A DNA stretch of 64,000 nt from Persephonella sp. KM09-Lau-8. Its GTDB lineage: Bacteria; Aquificota; Aquificia; Aquificales; Hydrogenothermaceae. The stretch covers positions 1,798,001 through 1,862,000 of the forward strand of contig NZ_JNLL01000001.1 of NCBI RefSeq assembly GCF_000703085.1. The letters are read 5' to 3'. Every line of letters begins with the position of its first letter. Positions within the stretch are counted from its first letter, which is position 1. Position numbers and translations under genes: made by a program. The notes beneath the pieces are model-generated. The model was not told the DNA's origin. It saw nothing but the letters and a program-made list of their open reading frames with translations, and ran no database searches. Shown one piece after another: positions 41,187-50,162 of this stretch.

Positions 41187-42221
41187 TTAATGGTATCCGC
41201 CTTCTGCTGATACTTTTCCTTTGAATACTCTGTAAACATACACAGTATAGAAAATCACAATAGGCATAAATATAAGGGTTGATATAAGCATTACTGTAAG
41301 TGTTATATGGGATGAGGCAGAGTTCCAGATTGTCAGGTTAAACTCAGGTTTTATTGTTGACCTCATAAGCACAGGGTAAGATGCAAAGGCTATTGTTAAA
41401 ACTGTTCCGATTGTTGTCAGAGTAGAACCATAGATAACTTTGTTATACTGTCCACCAGAAAGATATTTCAGATACAGTATAAGTCCGATAACAATAAGAG
41501 CCGGTGCTATCCAGAATAATGGATATCTGAAGTAATTTGAATAAAGATAAGGTGCAGTAATAACCAGCAGAAAATCTGTGATTATAAGTGAGCCAATAAA
41601 TCCAAAGAAGCTTATATAAGCAAACTTTCTTGCAAGATTAAACACTTCTCCTTCTGTTTTTCTGAGTAGATAAGCCATTCCGTGCATAAGGAACATAAAC
41701 ACTCCTACCACGCCCATAAGCAGTGGTGCAGGTCTAAGGAGTGTAAAGAATGAGCCATGATAAACTCCCTGCTGGTCAATTGGAACACCGATAACTGCAT
41801 TTCCAACAGCAACACCGAAAAGTAATGCTGGAACAAAATTACCTATCCAGTAAATCCAGTCCCATGTGTTTTTCCATGTAGGGCTGTCCTTTTTGTTTCT
41901 ATATTCAAAGGCGATTGCCCTTCCAATTAAAGCCCATAGAACAATTAAGATAGCCAGATAAAATCCACTAAAGGAAGCAGCATAAACAACAGGGAATGCC
42001 GCAAACAGCATTCCACCACCGGCTATAAGCCATACTTCATTTCCATCCCATACAGGTGCCACGGCATTGTATAAAATCTGTCTATTTTCATCCTTTTTGG
42101 TAAAAATGGTCAGTATTCCTGTTCCAAGGTCAAATCCGTCTGTTAATGCATACCCAACTAAGAACACACCTGCAAGCAGGAACCATATTCCCTCAAGTGT
42201 TGTAAACATTTCCACAGGCAT
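41187..42221 (-). CDS. cydB: Cytochrome bd oxidase subunit II
   Basis: A 344-residue inner-membrane protein with about eight or nine helices, partner of CydA in the quinol:O2 oxidoreductase. The start LEGIWFLLAGVFLVGYALTDGFDLGTGIL and PVWDGNEVWLIAGGG are CydB signatures. It follows cydA by 12 bases, and a terminator follows it. Confidence 0.95.
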   Translation of the reverse strand: MPVEMFTTLEGIWFLLAGVFLVGYALTDGFDLGTGILTIFTKKDENRQILYNAVAPVWDGNEVWLIAGGGMLFAAFPVVYAASFSGFYLAILIVLWALIGRAIAFEYRNKKDSPTWKNTWDWIYWIGNFVPALLFGVAVGNAVIGVPIDQQGVYHGSFFTLLRPAPLLMGVVGVFMFLMHGMAYLLRKTEGEVFNLARKFAYISFFGFIGSLIITDFLLVITAPYLYSNYFRYPLFWIAPALIVIGLILYLKYLSGGQYNKVIYGSTLTTIGTVLTIAFASYPVLMRSTIKPEFNLTIWNSASSHITLTVMLISTLIFMPIVIFYTVYVYRVFKGKVSAEGGYH

Positions 42222-42233
42222 TTTTATCCCTCC

Positions 42234-43781
42234 TTACATTTTTGTTTTAGAAAATGCTGTTACAGTAGCAGGGGATTTTGATGGAGGTGTTGGCTGAGTA
42301 TTATCTTCCTGAGGTCCTTTTTTAATCGCCTTAATCATTGCATAAAGGAAAACAATATAAATCAGTGTGTATATCACTATAAAGAATATTACTGAGAATA
42401 GAACGTTTCCTGTTGGGTGGAAAGAAACACCATCTTTTGTGAGCATTACTCCCTGAACAAGCCATGGCTGTCTTCCTACTTCAGCAGCAATCCATCCAAA
42501 GTTTGTTGCTATAAACGGTAGTGGTATAGATAGCAGAACTGTCCATAGAAAAGCCTTGTTGGTGTAAATTGTTCCTCTTTTCAGCAGGAATAATCCCCAC
42601 AGGGTAACTGCTGCAAAGAAGAAACCAAGATAAACCATAATATGAAATGTTGTAAACACCATAGATACAGATGGTAAATCATCAAGGGTTATGTTGTATG
42701 CTTTAGCGTTTGCTTTTGCAAGGGCAAGTTCTGATTGGACTTTTTCTATTTCTTCTTTAGAGGCATTTGTTGCTTTTAACTGTGCTAATTTTTCTTCCAA
42801 TATTTTTACTTTTTCCTGAGATTTTTTGGCTATTTCCTGATATTCCTTAACTAAATCAAATATTCCTTTAAACTCTGCATTAGGGTCGTGATAAGAAAGA
42901 ATACTGAGCAGATAAGGTATTTTCAGAATTACCTTTGTTTCATGTTTTTCATCATCAACAACTCCAATTAAATCAAGGGATGCTCCTTTTTCTGTATACC
43001 ATTTACCCTCCATCATAGCCATTTTTAAAGGCTGATACTGGGTAACCTGATAACCATGCAAATCGCCAAATATGATTTGAGCTATAGAAACAATTGCTGT
43101 AAATATCAGAGCAAACTTAAGACCTATCTTTGCCAGCTCCACATGTCTGTTTTTAAGTAGATAGTAAGCCATAACACCCATTACAAAAAATCCACCAACA
43201 ATATATCCAGCATCAACACAGTGGAGAAATCTGATAAGGGTTGAGTGATTTACAACAGCTTCCCAGAAATCAGTAAGAACAGCTTTTATTCCCTGAGGTG
43301 ATTCTACTATTTTGTATCCGGCAGGGGTCTGCATCCATGAGTTTGCAATTAAAATCCAGAGGGCAGAAAGAGAGCTACCAAGTGCTACCATCCATGCGGC
43401 AAATGTATGCATTTTGTCTGAAATTCTATCTTTACCAAACAGGAATAATCCGATAAATGTTGATTCAAGGAAAAATGCCATTAATCCTTCCAGTGCAAGG
43501 GGAGCACCAAATATATCACCTACGAATTTTGAATACTGGAACCAGTTTGTCCCAAACTCAAATTCCATGGTGAGCCCTGTTGCCACTCCAACGGCAAAAT
43601 TGATAGCAAACAGCTTCATAAGGAACATTGCCAGCTGGTCGTATTTCTTGTTTTTGTTTTTCAGGTAGAGCGTTTTGAGAATGGCAATCATAACGGCAAG
43701 TCCCAGAGTAAGAGGAACAAAAAGAAAATGATAAAAAGCTGTCATCCCGAACTGAAAACGGGATAATGTCAGCAAGTCCAT
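42234..43781 (-). CDS. cydA: Cytochrome bd oxidase subunit I with coiled-coil insertion
   Basis: A 515-residue heme-bearing subunit of the high-affinity quinol oxidase. It starts MDLLTLSRFQFGMTAFYHFL with heme ligand His18; the quinol motif GRQPWLVQGVM is near residue 433, and EFGTNW and other heme-region motifs are present. Residues about 305-360 carry a Lys/Glu/Ala-rich heptad-like stretch (EYQEIAKKSQEKVKILEEKL and onward) in the periplasmic Q-loop region. An AGGAGGG site precedes the ATG. Control sites lie at 43804-43885. Confidence 0.95.
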   Translation of the reverse strand: MDLLTLSRFQFGMTAFYHFLFVPLTLGLAVMIAILKTLYLKNKNKKYDQLAMFLMKLFAINFAVGVATGLTMEFEFGTNWFQYSKFVGDIFGAPLALEGLMAFFLESTFIGLFLFGKDRISDKMHTFAAWMVALGSSLSALWILIANSWMQTPAGYKIVESPQGIKAVLTDFWEAVVNHSTLIRFLHCVDAGYIVGGFFVMGVMAYYLLKNRHVELAKIGLKFALIFTAIVSIAQIIFGDLHGYQVTQYQPLKMAMMEGKWYTEKGASLDLIGVVDDEKHETKVILKIPYLLSILSYHDPNAEFKGIFDLVKEYQEIAKKSQEKVKILEEKLAQLKATNASKEEIEKVQSELALAKANAKAYNITLDDLPSVSMVFTTFHIMVYLGFFFAAVTLWGLFLLKRGTIYTNKAFLWTVLLSIPLPFIATNFGWIAAEVGRQPWLVQGVMLTKDGVSFHPTGNVLFSVIFFIVIYTLIYIVFLYAMIKAIKKGPQEDNTQPTPPSKSPATVTAFSKTKM

Positions 43782-43803
43782 GGCTGTTAACCCTCCTGAT
43801 AGT

Positions 43804-43819
43804 GTTAGTGAATACTAAC
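43804..43819. promoter_or_regulatory. Palindromic operator A in cydA-hemN intergenic region
   Basis: GTTAGT-gaat-ACTAAC is a perfect 6-bp inverted repeat. It resembles the palindrome at 43868-43885: 14-base cores TTAGTGAATACTAA and TAAGTTAATACTTA agree at 11 positions. Confidence 0.6.
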
Positions 43820-43843
43820 TAATTTGAACTGATTACTATTAAC

Positions 43844-43872
43844 TGTATATGATTGTTATCATAGAAAAGTAA
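43844..43872 (-). promoter_or_regulatory. Candidate cydA promoter
   Basis: Minus-strand TTACTT (43872-43867) and TATACA (43849-43844) are 17 bases apart, giving a start near 43837, about 55 bases upstream of cydA. The -35 box overlaps palindrome B. Confidence 0.45.
43848..43863. promoter_or_regulatory. CRP/FNR-type site upstream of cydA
   Basis: TATGAT-tgtt-ATCATA is a perfect inverted repeat containing the TGAT-N4-ATCA core of CRP/FNR-family sites. It lies inside the spacer of the candidate cydA promoter, suggesting repression if bound. Confidence 0.5.
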
Positions 43873-43885
43873 GTTAATACTTACT
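43868..43885. promoter_or_regulatory. Palindromic operator B in cydA-hemN intergenic region
   Basis: AGTAAGT-taat-ACTTACT is a perfect 7-bp inverted repeat, centred 65 bases (about six helical turns) from operator A. Confidence 0.6.
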
Positions 43886-44020
43886 AACTCTATAGAGGGG
43901 AGATTTTGTCTAAATTTTCCTGCTTATTAATTTTTTCTTCCATCATGATTTTAACAGTTGTTTGCATAGATTCTGACATACAACATTTGATACAGCATGG
44001 CACTTATCTATATTTATGTA

Positions 44021-44026
44021 TATAAT
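44021..44026 (+). promoter_or_regulatory. -10 box of hemN
   Basis: A perfect TATAAT lies 28 bases ahead of the preferred hemN ATG. No clear -35 box. Its position makes the earlier in-frame ATG at 44016 untranslatable from this promoter. Confidence 0.45.
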
Positions 44027-44054
44027 TTCCATAACTAAACTTGAGGTCAGGATA

Positions 44055-45440
44055 ATGAAATTTCATCCACAGGATGTTAAGTTTGATTTAGACCTAATCT
44101 TGAAATATGCAAAGCCTGCTCCAAGATACACAAGTTATCCAACTGCTCAGGAGTTTTCTCCTGAATTAACGGAAGAAGAATGGCGGGAAAAGATTATCCA
44201 GTCTAATGAAAGGAAAACTCCATTATCTTTATATTTCCATATTCCTTTCTGTGAGTCTGCCTGTCATTTTTGCGGCTGCAATGTAATTATAACCAGAAGG
44301 AAAGAAGTTGTTGAGCCTTATCTGGAGCATGTTTACAAAGAAATGGATATAATGGGCTCACTCCTTGATAAATCCAGAAAGGTTGTCCAGCTTCACTGGG
44401 GAGGTGGAACCCCTAACTATCTGGAAGATGACCAGACAGTTCAATTAATGAATGAAATCAAAAAAAGATTTGATTTTGATGAAAATGCAGAAATCTCCAT
44501 AGAGATAGACCCAAGGCATGTAAGCAGGGATAGGATATTTTTGCTAAGGGAAATAGGATTTAACAGGGTTAGCTTCGGGATTCAGGATTTTAATCCTAAG
44601 GTTCAGGAAGCTGTAAACAGAATTCAGCCAGAAGAAATGATTTTTAATGTTATGTCTTGGATTAGGGAAGCAGGTTTTGAGAGTGTAAATATAGACCTTA
44701 TATATGGACTGCCTTATCAGACACTTGAAACATTCTCAGAAACAGTTGAAAAAGTTATAAAACTCAACCCAGATAGAATAGCAAACTTTAATTATGCCCA
44801 TGTGCCATGGTTGAAAAGACTCCAAAGAATGATAGATGAATCAGCACTTCCACCTCCACAGGAGAAATTAGATATTCTCAAAATGACAATTGAGAAGCTG
44901 ACCAATGCAGGATACCTGTTTATCGGGATGGATCATTTTGCAAAACCTGATGACGAGCTTGCTGTGGCACAAAGGGAGAGAACCCTCCACAGAAACTTTC
45001 AGGGATATACAACCCATGCAGAGGCTGAGCTTATAGGATTTGGAGCAACATCTATCAGTATGCTTTATGATGCCTATGCCCAAAATCACAAGAAGCTAAA
45101 AGACTACTATGGAATGATAGATGAAGGAAAACTTCCAATAGAAAGAGGAGTTGTTCTAAATCAGGATGATATCATCCGTAGAGATGTAATAATGAGGCTT
45201 ATGTCCCACTTCCAGCTTTACAAAGGGGAGATTGAGGAAAAATATGGAATTGATTTTGATACTTACTTTGCATCTGAGATGGAAGAACTTAAAGAACTTG
45301 AAAAAGACGGTCTTATAAAAATATATCCGGATAGAATTGATGTAACCCCTGCAGGAAGACTACTTATCAGAAATATTGCAGTAACCTTTGATATCTATAC
45401 AAAAGCTAAAAAGGAAAAAAGATTTTCTAAAGCAATTTAA
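44055..45440 (+). CDS. hemN: Oxygen-independent coproporphyrinogen III oxidase
   Basis: A 461-residue radical SAM enzyme of heme synthesis that decarboxylates coproporphyrinogen III without oxygen. The [4Fe-4S] motif with HemN's extra cysteine reads CESACHFCGC (about 56-65); GGGTPNYL, SIEIDPRH and RVSFGIQDF follow. ATG at 44055 behind GAGGTCAGGA is chosen over 44016. It is divergent from cydAB, and both pathways serve heme-dependent low-oxygen respiration. Confidence 0.93.
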   Translation: MKFHPQDVKFDLDLILKYAKPAPRYTSYPTAQEFSPELTEEEWREKIIQSNERKTPLSLYFHIPFCESACHFCGCNVIITRRKEVVEPYLEHVYKEMDIMGSLLDKSRKVVQLHWGGGTPNYLEDDQTVQLMNEIKKRFDFDENAEISIEIDPRHVSRDRIFLLREIGFNRVSFGIQDFNPKVQEAVNRIQPEEMIFNVMSWIREAGFESVNIDLIYGLPYQTLETFSETVEKVIKLNPDRIANFNYAHVPWLKRLQRMIDESALPPPQEKLDILKMTIEKLTNAGYLFIGMDHFAKPDDELAVAQRERTLHRNFQGYTTHAEAELIGFGATSISMLYDAYAQNHKKLKDYYGMIDEGKLPIERGVVLNQDDIIRRDVIMRLMSHFQLYKGEIEEKYGIDFDTYFASEMEELKELEKDGLIKIYPDRIDVTPAGRLLIRNIAVTFDIYTKAKKEKRFSKAI

Positions 45441-45462
45441 AAATTGCCGGAGTGGGATTGCT

Positions 45463-45981
45463 ATGTTTAGATTTTTAGTATCTTTGGCTCTTTTAATATT
45501 TAGTCTATCTTACGGAAATGATTTTTCTCTCCGGTCTCCTGCATTTGATTATGGTAAGCCTATCCCTTCTGTTTATACCTGTGATGGAAAAGATATATCC
45601 CCTGAAATAATCTGGAATAATCCTCCGGCTAATACAAAAAGCTTTGTTTTAATCATGGATGACCCTGATGCACCATTTGGCACGTTTACCCACTGGGTTG
45701 TTTATGATATTCCTGCAAATAAAAACAAACTACCTGAAAATTTTCCCAAAAAACCTGTTGTTGATGGCATAAAACAGGGAATAAATGATTTTGGCAGAGT
45801 AGGATATGGTGGACCCTGTCCACCTCCAGGAAAACCCCACAGATATTTCATTAAACTTTATGCAACTGACCTGAAATCTGTTGACCTTCCTCCAAAAGCT
45901 ACAAAATCACAGGTTTTAAAGGCCATACAGGGACATATCCTTTCTAAAGCAGTTTATATGGGAATTTACAAAAGAAAATAA
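45463..45981 (+). CDS. Exported PEBP/YbhB-family protein
   Basis: A 172-residue protein of the phosphatidylethanolamine-binding/Raf-kinase-inhibitor family. The ligand-site motifs DDPDAPFGTFTHWVVYDIP and GYGGPCPPPGKPHRY are intact. The N-terminus (MFRFLVSLALLIFSLSYG) is a cleavable signal peptide, so it is probably periplasmic. ATG at 45463 is preferred over an earlier start inside hemN. Function in bacteria is not established. Confidence 0.88.
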   Translation: MFRFLVSLALLIFSLSYGNDFSLRSPAFDYGKPIPSVYTCDGKDISPEIIWNNPPANTKSFVLIMDDPDAPFGTFTHWVVYDIPANKNKLPENFPKKPVVDGIKQGINDFGRVGYGGPCPPPGKPHRYFIKLYATDLKSVDLPPKATKSQVLKAIQGHILSKAVYMGIYKRK

Positions 45982-45991
45982 GCTTGATTTT

Positions 45992-46046
45992 TAGCCCTCC
46001 TGACATAACTTGTAAGGTTAGTGTTTATTAACTTACAGGAGGGCTA
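45992..46046 (+). promoter_or_regulatory. Inverted repeat masking the ribosome-binding site of the 70-aa ORF
   Basis: TAGCCCTCCTG (45992-46002) is perfectly complementary to CAGGAGGGCTA (46036-46046), the Shine-Dalgarno sequence plus the first base of the start codon, with a 33-base loop. Confidence 0.6.
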
Positions 46047-46258
46047 TGGGAATGGAAGAGCTGAAAGAAATTAAAGAAGAGCTTGAAGAAATCAAAGCAA
46101 AGCTCCAGCAGATTCAGGAAGAAGCACTAAAAATAGAGCACCTTGAAGAGTATTCCCAATCCTCAAACTTCCCAACACTTATTGCTATTATCCTTCTACA
46201 GCTTTTTACAATATTTCTGATAGGCTGGATTATGTATAAAGGAGGATATGGATTTTAG
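46046..46258 (+). CDS. Small coiled-coil, single-span membrane protein
   Basis: A 70-residue protein of unknown function. Residues 3-38 are a strong Glu/Lys heptad-like helix (MEELKEIKEELEEIKAKLQQ) and 44-64 a transmembrane helix (LIAIILLQLFTIFLIGWIMY). ATG follows AGGAGGG by 3 bases; a second ATG two codons later (46052) has better spacing and could be the true start. It sits between the PEBP gene and uvrA. Confidence 0.65.
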   Translation: MGMEELKEIKEELEEIKAKLQQIQEEALKIEHLEEYSQSSNFPTLIAIILLQLFTIFLIGWIMYKGGYGF

Positions 46259-46267
46259 AGTCTTGAA

Positions 46268-46339
46268 ATGCTCCACCTCTGGCACAAATTTTTTAACTCA
46301 TTGTATTATATAGATTTATTACCTTTAGAGGTGGAGCAT
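46268..46339 (+). promoter_or_regulatory. Inverted repeat masking the uvrA translation start
   Basis: ATGCTCCACCTCT (46268-46280) is perfectly complementary to AGAGGTGGAGCAT (46327-46339), which contains the uvrA ribosome-binding site and the AT of its ATG. The loop of 46 bases contains AT-rich -10-like sequence (TATTAT at 46304-46309). Confidence 0.65.
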
Positions 46340-49097
46340 GGATAAAATAGTCATACACGGGGCAAGACAGCACAACTTAAAGAATATAGACCTTGAAATA
46401 CCAAAAAATAAACTGATTGTAATAACAGGACCATCAGGCTCAGGAAAATCATCTCTTGCATTTGATACCATATACGCAGAAGGACAGAGAAGATATGTAG
46501 AAAGTCTTTCAGCCTATGCAAGGCAGTTTTTGGGGCTGATGGAAAAACCTGATGTTGACAGCATAGACGGATTATCCCCTGCAATAGCTATAGACCAGAA
46601 AACAACCTCAAAAAATCCCCGTTCAACAGTTGGAACGGTAACAGAGATTTATGACTATCTGAGGCTTTTATTTGCAAGGGTGGGAAAGCCCCACTGCCCA
46701 GAATGTAGTAATCTTATTGCGTCCCAGTCTCCAGAGGAGATAGCAGACCAGATATTAAAATTTCCAGAAGGAACAAAACTCCAGATTTTAGCCCCTATCA
46801 TAAGAGGTAAAAAAGGAGAGCATAAGGATATCTTTGAAAAAATCAACAGAATGGGATATCCTCGCGTCAGAGTTGACGGAGAAATATATATGGTTGAGGA
46901 TGTTCCAAAACTTGAGAAAAATAAAAAGCATACAATAGAGGTTGTTGTTGACAGAATAGTCCTGAAAGAAGGCATACGAACAAGGCTCGTTGATAGCATA
47001 GAACAGGCTTTAAGACTTGGGGATGGTCTTGTTGTTGTGAATAATCTGTCAGAAGGGAAAGATTATCTGTTTAGTGAAAAATTTGCCTGTCCTGAACACG
47101 GATTTTCTATCGCAGAGCTTTCTCCGAGACTTTTCTCATTTAACAGTCCTTACGGAGCATGCCCTGAATGTAAAGGCCTTGGTGTTATCCACAAGATAGA
47201 CGTTGATGCCCTTGTTGATTACAACAGGTCAGTTATAGAGGCTTTCAGAATAACAGACAGCTTTTATTTCAAATATATAAAAGGAATGATTTTTGATATT
47301 CTCTATTATCATGGGATAAACAAATACACCAAATTTAAAGACCTTCCAGAAGAGGTAAAAGAAGACCTTCTCCTTGAGATAATCCCTCACCTTGAAAGAA
47401 AATACCTTGAAACAGACAACGAAAAGCAAAGAGAAGAGCTTGAGAAATATATAAGGGAGGTTACCTGTCCAGTCTGCCATGGGGCAAGACTGAGGAGAGA
47501 GGCTTTATACGTCCTGATAAACGGCAAATCAATCTGGGATGTTGTAAGAATGAACATACAACAGGCTTATGATTTCTTTACAGAGTTTGAAAACTCTCCA
47601 ATGTCCCAGAAGGACAAAATTATTGCGGAAAAAATCATAAAGGAAATTAAAGAAAGGCTTGGCTTTCTGCTGAATCTAGGACTTGATTATCTAACCCTTG
47701 AGCGTTCAGCAACCACCCTTTCAGGAGGAGAGGCACAGAGAATAAGACTTGCAACTCAGATAGGTTCAAAGCTAAGCGGTGTTCTGTATGTCCTTGATGA
47801 GCCATCTATTGGACTTCACCCAAGGGATACAGCAAAGCTGATTAACACACTAAAAGAGCTAAGGGATTTAGATAACACGGTAATAGTTGTGGAACATGAC
47901 CCAGAAACAATAGAGGAAGCAGATATCATCATTGATATGGGTCCCGGAAGTGGTGTTTATGGTGGTGAAGTTGTGGCTATGGGAACTCCTGAGGAAGTAA
48001 TGGAAAATGAAAACTCTCTGACAGGTAAATATCTCAGTGGAAAACTGACTATACCTGTTCCAGAAAAAAGAAGAACTCCAGACCCTGAGAAAAAGCTGGT
48101 TATCAGAGGAGCCTCAGAGCATAACTTAAAGAATATAGATGTTGAGATACCACTTGGTCTGTTTGTTGCCATTACAGGTGTTTCAGGTAGCGGAAAATCT
48201 ACTCTTATTTACGATATTCTCTGGCAGGCTGCTAAAAACAGATTTCACTACAGGAATGAATATGTAGGAAAACATGAAAAAATAGAAGGCTGGGAGCATA
48301 TAGACAAGGTTATAAATGTTGACCAGTCACCAATAGGCAGAACTCCCCGTTCAAACCCTGCAACATACACAAAGGTTTTTGACCACATAAGGGCTCTTTT
48401 TGCTGCCACACCAGAAGCAAAGATAAGAGGATATACACCGGGAAGATTTTCCTTCAATGTCAAAGGCGGTAGATGTGAAGCATGCAAAGGGGATGGCGTT
48501 GTAAAAATAGAGATGCATTTCTTACCTGATGTTTATGTAACTTGTGAGGTATGTCAGGGCAAAAGATACAATAAAGAAACCCTTGCTGTTGAATACAAAG
48601 GAAAAAATATAGCAGATGTTCTTGATATGACTGTTGCAGAAGCCCTTGAATTCTTCCAGAATGTCCCTTCAATAAGAAATAAACTGCAGGTTTTATATGA
48701 TGTTGGTCTTGACTACATAAAACTTGGTCAACCTGCAACAACTCTTTCAGGTGGAGAAGCACAGAGGATAAAACTAACAAGAGAGCTTTCAAAAAGGGAC
48801 ACAGGAAGAACCCTTTACCTTCTTGATGAGCCAACAACCGGGCTACACTCTCACGATGTTGAAAAACTGATAAGAGTTTTAAACAAACTGGTGGAAAAAG
48901 GAAACACTGTTGTGGTAATAGAACACAACCTTGATGTTATAAAAAATGCAGACTGGATAATAGATTTGGGACCAGAAGGAGGGGAAAGAGGCGGCCAGAT
49001 CGTAGCCACAGGAACACCGGAACAAGTCGCAAATAATCCAAACTCCCACACAGGCAGATTTTTGAAGAAATACCTACAGGAAAGGGTAAGAGTATGA
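46338..49097 (+). CDS. uvrA: Excinuclease ABC subunit A
   Basis: A 919-residue damage-recognition ATPase of nucleotide excision repair. It has two ABC modules: Walker [10 protein letters not shown] at 31-39 and GVSGSGKST in the second half; signature loops [12 protein letters not shown] and [12 protein letters not shown]; and zinc modules with [15 protein letters not shown] and [17 protein letters not shown]. Length is slightly below E. coli (940). Translation may be controlled by the inverted repeat that covers its start site. Confidence 0.97.
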   Translation: MDKIVIHGARQHNLKNIDLEIPKNKLIVITGPSGSGKSSLAFDTIYAEGQRRYVESLSAYARQFLGLMEKPDVDSIDGLSPAIAIDQKTTSKNPRSTVGTVTEIYDYLRLLFARVGKPHCPECSNLIASQSPEEIADQILKFPEGTKLQILAPIIRGKKGEHKDIFEKINRMGYPRVRVDGEIYMVEDVPKLEKNKKHTIEVVVDRIVLKEGIRTRLVDSIEQALRLGDGLVVVNNLSEGKDYLFSEKFACPEHGFSIAELSPRLFSFNSPYGACPECKGLGVIHKIDVDALVDYNRSVIEAFRITDSFYFKYIKGMIFDILYYHGINKYTKFKDLPEEVKEDLLLEIIPHLERKYLETDNEKQREELEKYIREVTCPVCHGARLRREALYVLINGKSIWDVVRMNIQQAYDFFTEFENSPMSQKDKIIAEKIIKEIKERLGFLLNLGLDYLTLERSATTLSGGEAQRIRLATQIGSKLSGVLYVLDEPSIGLHPRDTAKLINTLKELRDLDNTVIVVEHDPETIEEADIIIDMGPGSGVYGGEVVAMGTPEEVMENENSLTGKYLSGKLTIPVPEKRRTPDPEKKLVIRGASEHNLKNIDVEIPLGLFVAITGVSGSGKSTLIYDILWQAAKNRFHYRNEYVGKHEKIEGWEHIDKVINVDQSPIGRTPRSNPATYTKVFDHIRALFAATPEAKIRGYTPGRFSFNVKGGRCEACKGDGVVKIEMHFLPDVYVTCEVCQGKRYNKETLAVEYKGKNIADVLDMTVAEALEFFQNVPSIRNKLQVLYDVGLDYIKLGQPATTLSGGEAQRIKLTRELSKRDTGRTLYLLDEPTTGLHSHDVEKLIRVLNKLVEKGNTVVVIEHNLDVIKNADWIIDLGPEGGERGGQIVATGTPEQVANNPNSHTGRFLKKYLQERVRV

Positions 49098-49210
49098 ACA
49101 AACTGAGTTTTTGAAAGCAGAAAGCAAGATGTTAAACGCAAAAACAATTGTTTTTCAAAATGGGAAAACATACATTTAGTTGTATAAATTTTTAAATAAG
49201 AGCAAGAAAT

Positions 49211-49539
49211 ATGAAATATTTATCTGAAAATGAAAAAAAGCAGTATTAGCTTTGAAAAAAGAAGTATTAAAGTTAGACAAAAAAGCGAAATTAATTATTT
49301 ATGGTTCAAAAGTAAGGGGGGATTTTGATGAGGAAAGTGATATAGATATTCTTATCATTTTAGGTAATCCTTTGCCAGAACTTAAATACAAAATAATTAG
49401 ATATTGCAACAGAAATAGAGCTAAACTACGATGTAGTTTTTGGAATAGTAATAATAAGTCAAGAAGAATTCAAAAGTTCAAACATCTTTAAACAATCTTT
49501 ATATTTCAAAAACTAAAATCAGAAGGAATATATCTGTGA
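49211..49539 (+). pseudogene. MNT-type nucleotidyltransferase (antitoxin) with three frameshifts
   Basis: From ATG 49211 the reading MKYLSENEKK breaks at the A7 run (49233-49239); one more A continues it as AVLALKKEVLKLDKKAKLII and YGSKVRGDFDEESDIDILII, the nucleotidyltransferase GSxxRG...SDxD motif of MNT proteins. A second shift near 49399 (one extra base) restores IATEIELNYDVVFG, and a third at the A5 run 49508-49512 restores KLKSEGIYL and a stop at 49539. The stop overlaps a GTG start of a HEPN-like remnant, the usual MNT/HEPN arrangement. With three indels, this is probably a decayed antitoxin gene. Confidence 0.65.
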
Positions 49540-49598
49540 AAAAAGAGATTGTAAATCATTGGATAGAAAAAGCATATAGACCTAAAATTGGTTATTAG
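49536..49598 (+). pseudogene. Truncated HEPN-domain toxin remnant
   Basis: GTG at 49536 reads MKKEIVNHWIEKA, the N-terminal helix typical of HEPN partners of MNT antitoxins, then diverges and stops after 20 residues at 49598. The rest of the domain, including the RNase motif, is missing. Confidence 0.5.
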
Positions 49599-49726
49599 TA
49601 TATAGCAATATTCACCAAATCTTATTTCTAATATTTTCTATTAGTTATTAGTGTTGCTCCCTCTATATGTCAATTATCGTAATTGTTCGCAAGAAGGCAA
49701 AATAACTTTGTATAATTAAAAGTTAT

Positions 49727-49746
49727 AATGGTAATATATTGCCATT
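49727..49746. promoter_or_regulatory. Near-perfect palindrome at the TAC promoter
   Basis: AATGGTAATATATTGCCATT is a palindrome except for one symmetric mismatch. It overlaps a perfect TATAAT (49724-49729); another TATAAT is at 49711-49716. It is a good candidate autoregulatory operator for the HigA-type antitoxin. Confidence 0.5.
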
Positions 49747-49790
49747 GCGCAAAAATTAATTTACAATAAATTTAACTTATAGGTTAAATA

Positions 49791-50162
49791 ATGAGTAAGA
49801 AATTTTCCTTTTATGGCGAAAAGGTTTTTAGGATTTTTATACTAGAAGAAGTTGAAAAGGAAATTGAGAGTTTAAGAGATATTAAAGGACAGAAGAAAAT
49901 ATTGAATACGTTAGATAGACTTCTTGAGAGAATACCTAATAACCCTGAGCAGTGGAAAAGGATAGAAAATTGTAAAACAGCTTATGAATTGAAGCCAAAA
50001 CCTTACAGATTAGGTTGTTTCTTTGATGGTGGTAGAGATATTTTAGTTGTGCATGTTTGGAAAGTGCAAAGTAAAAAGAGTAAAACGAAACAACAAGATA
50101 TTAAGAAAACATGTAAAAAAATTGAGGAGCTAAGAGATGAGTTTAAGAGATTTACGAGATAA
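49791..50162 (+). CDS. HigB/RelE-type toxin of a three-gene TAC module
   Basis: A 123-residue basic protein. The core FILEEVEKEIESLRDIKGQK, ERIPNNPEQWKRIENCKTAYELKPKPYRLGCFFDGG and ILVVHVWKVQSKKSK follows the fold pattern of Gp49/HigB toxins, which cut mRNA in the ribosome. It precedes the antitoxin gene, the inverted order typical of HigBA, and overlaps it by 26 bases. There is no obvious Shine-Dalgarno sequence before ATG 49791, suggesting low or coupled translation. Family assignment is from sequence pattern and context. Confidence 0.7.
   Translation: MSKKFSFYGEKVFRIFILEEVEKEIESLRDIKGQKKILNTLDRLLERIPNNPEQWKRIENCKTAYELKPKPYRLGCFFDGGRDILVVHVWKVQSKKSKTKQQDIKKTCKKIEELRDEFKRFTR

Noticed and set aside
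44016-44054. Longer hemN start at 44016
   Set aside because: It would start upstream of the likely -10 box and lacks a ribosome-binding site.
45432-45447. GCAATTT/AAATTGC hairpin at the hemN stop as a terminator
   Set aside because: No T tract follows and the effective loop is very small; it precedes a closely spaced gene.
49252-49491. A separate 79-aa nucleotidyltransferase starting at TTG 49252
   Set aside because: Upstream and downstream frames continue the same protein family, so this is only the middle of a frameshifted gene.
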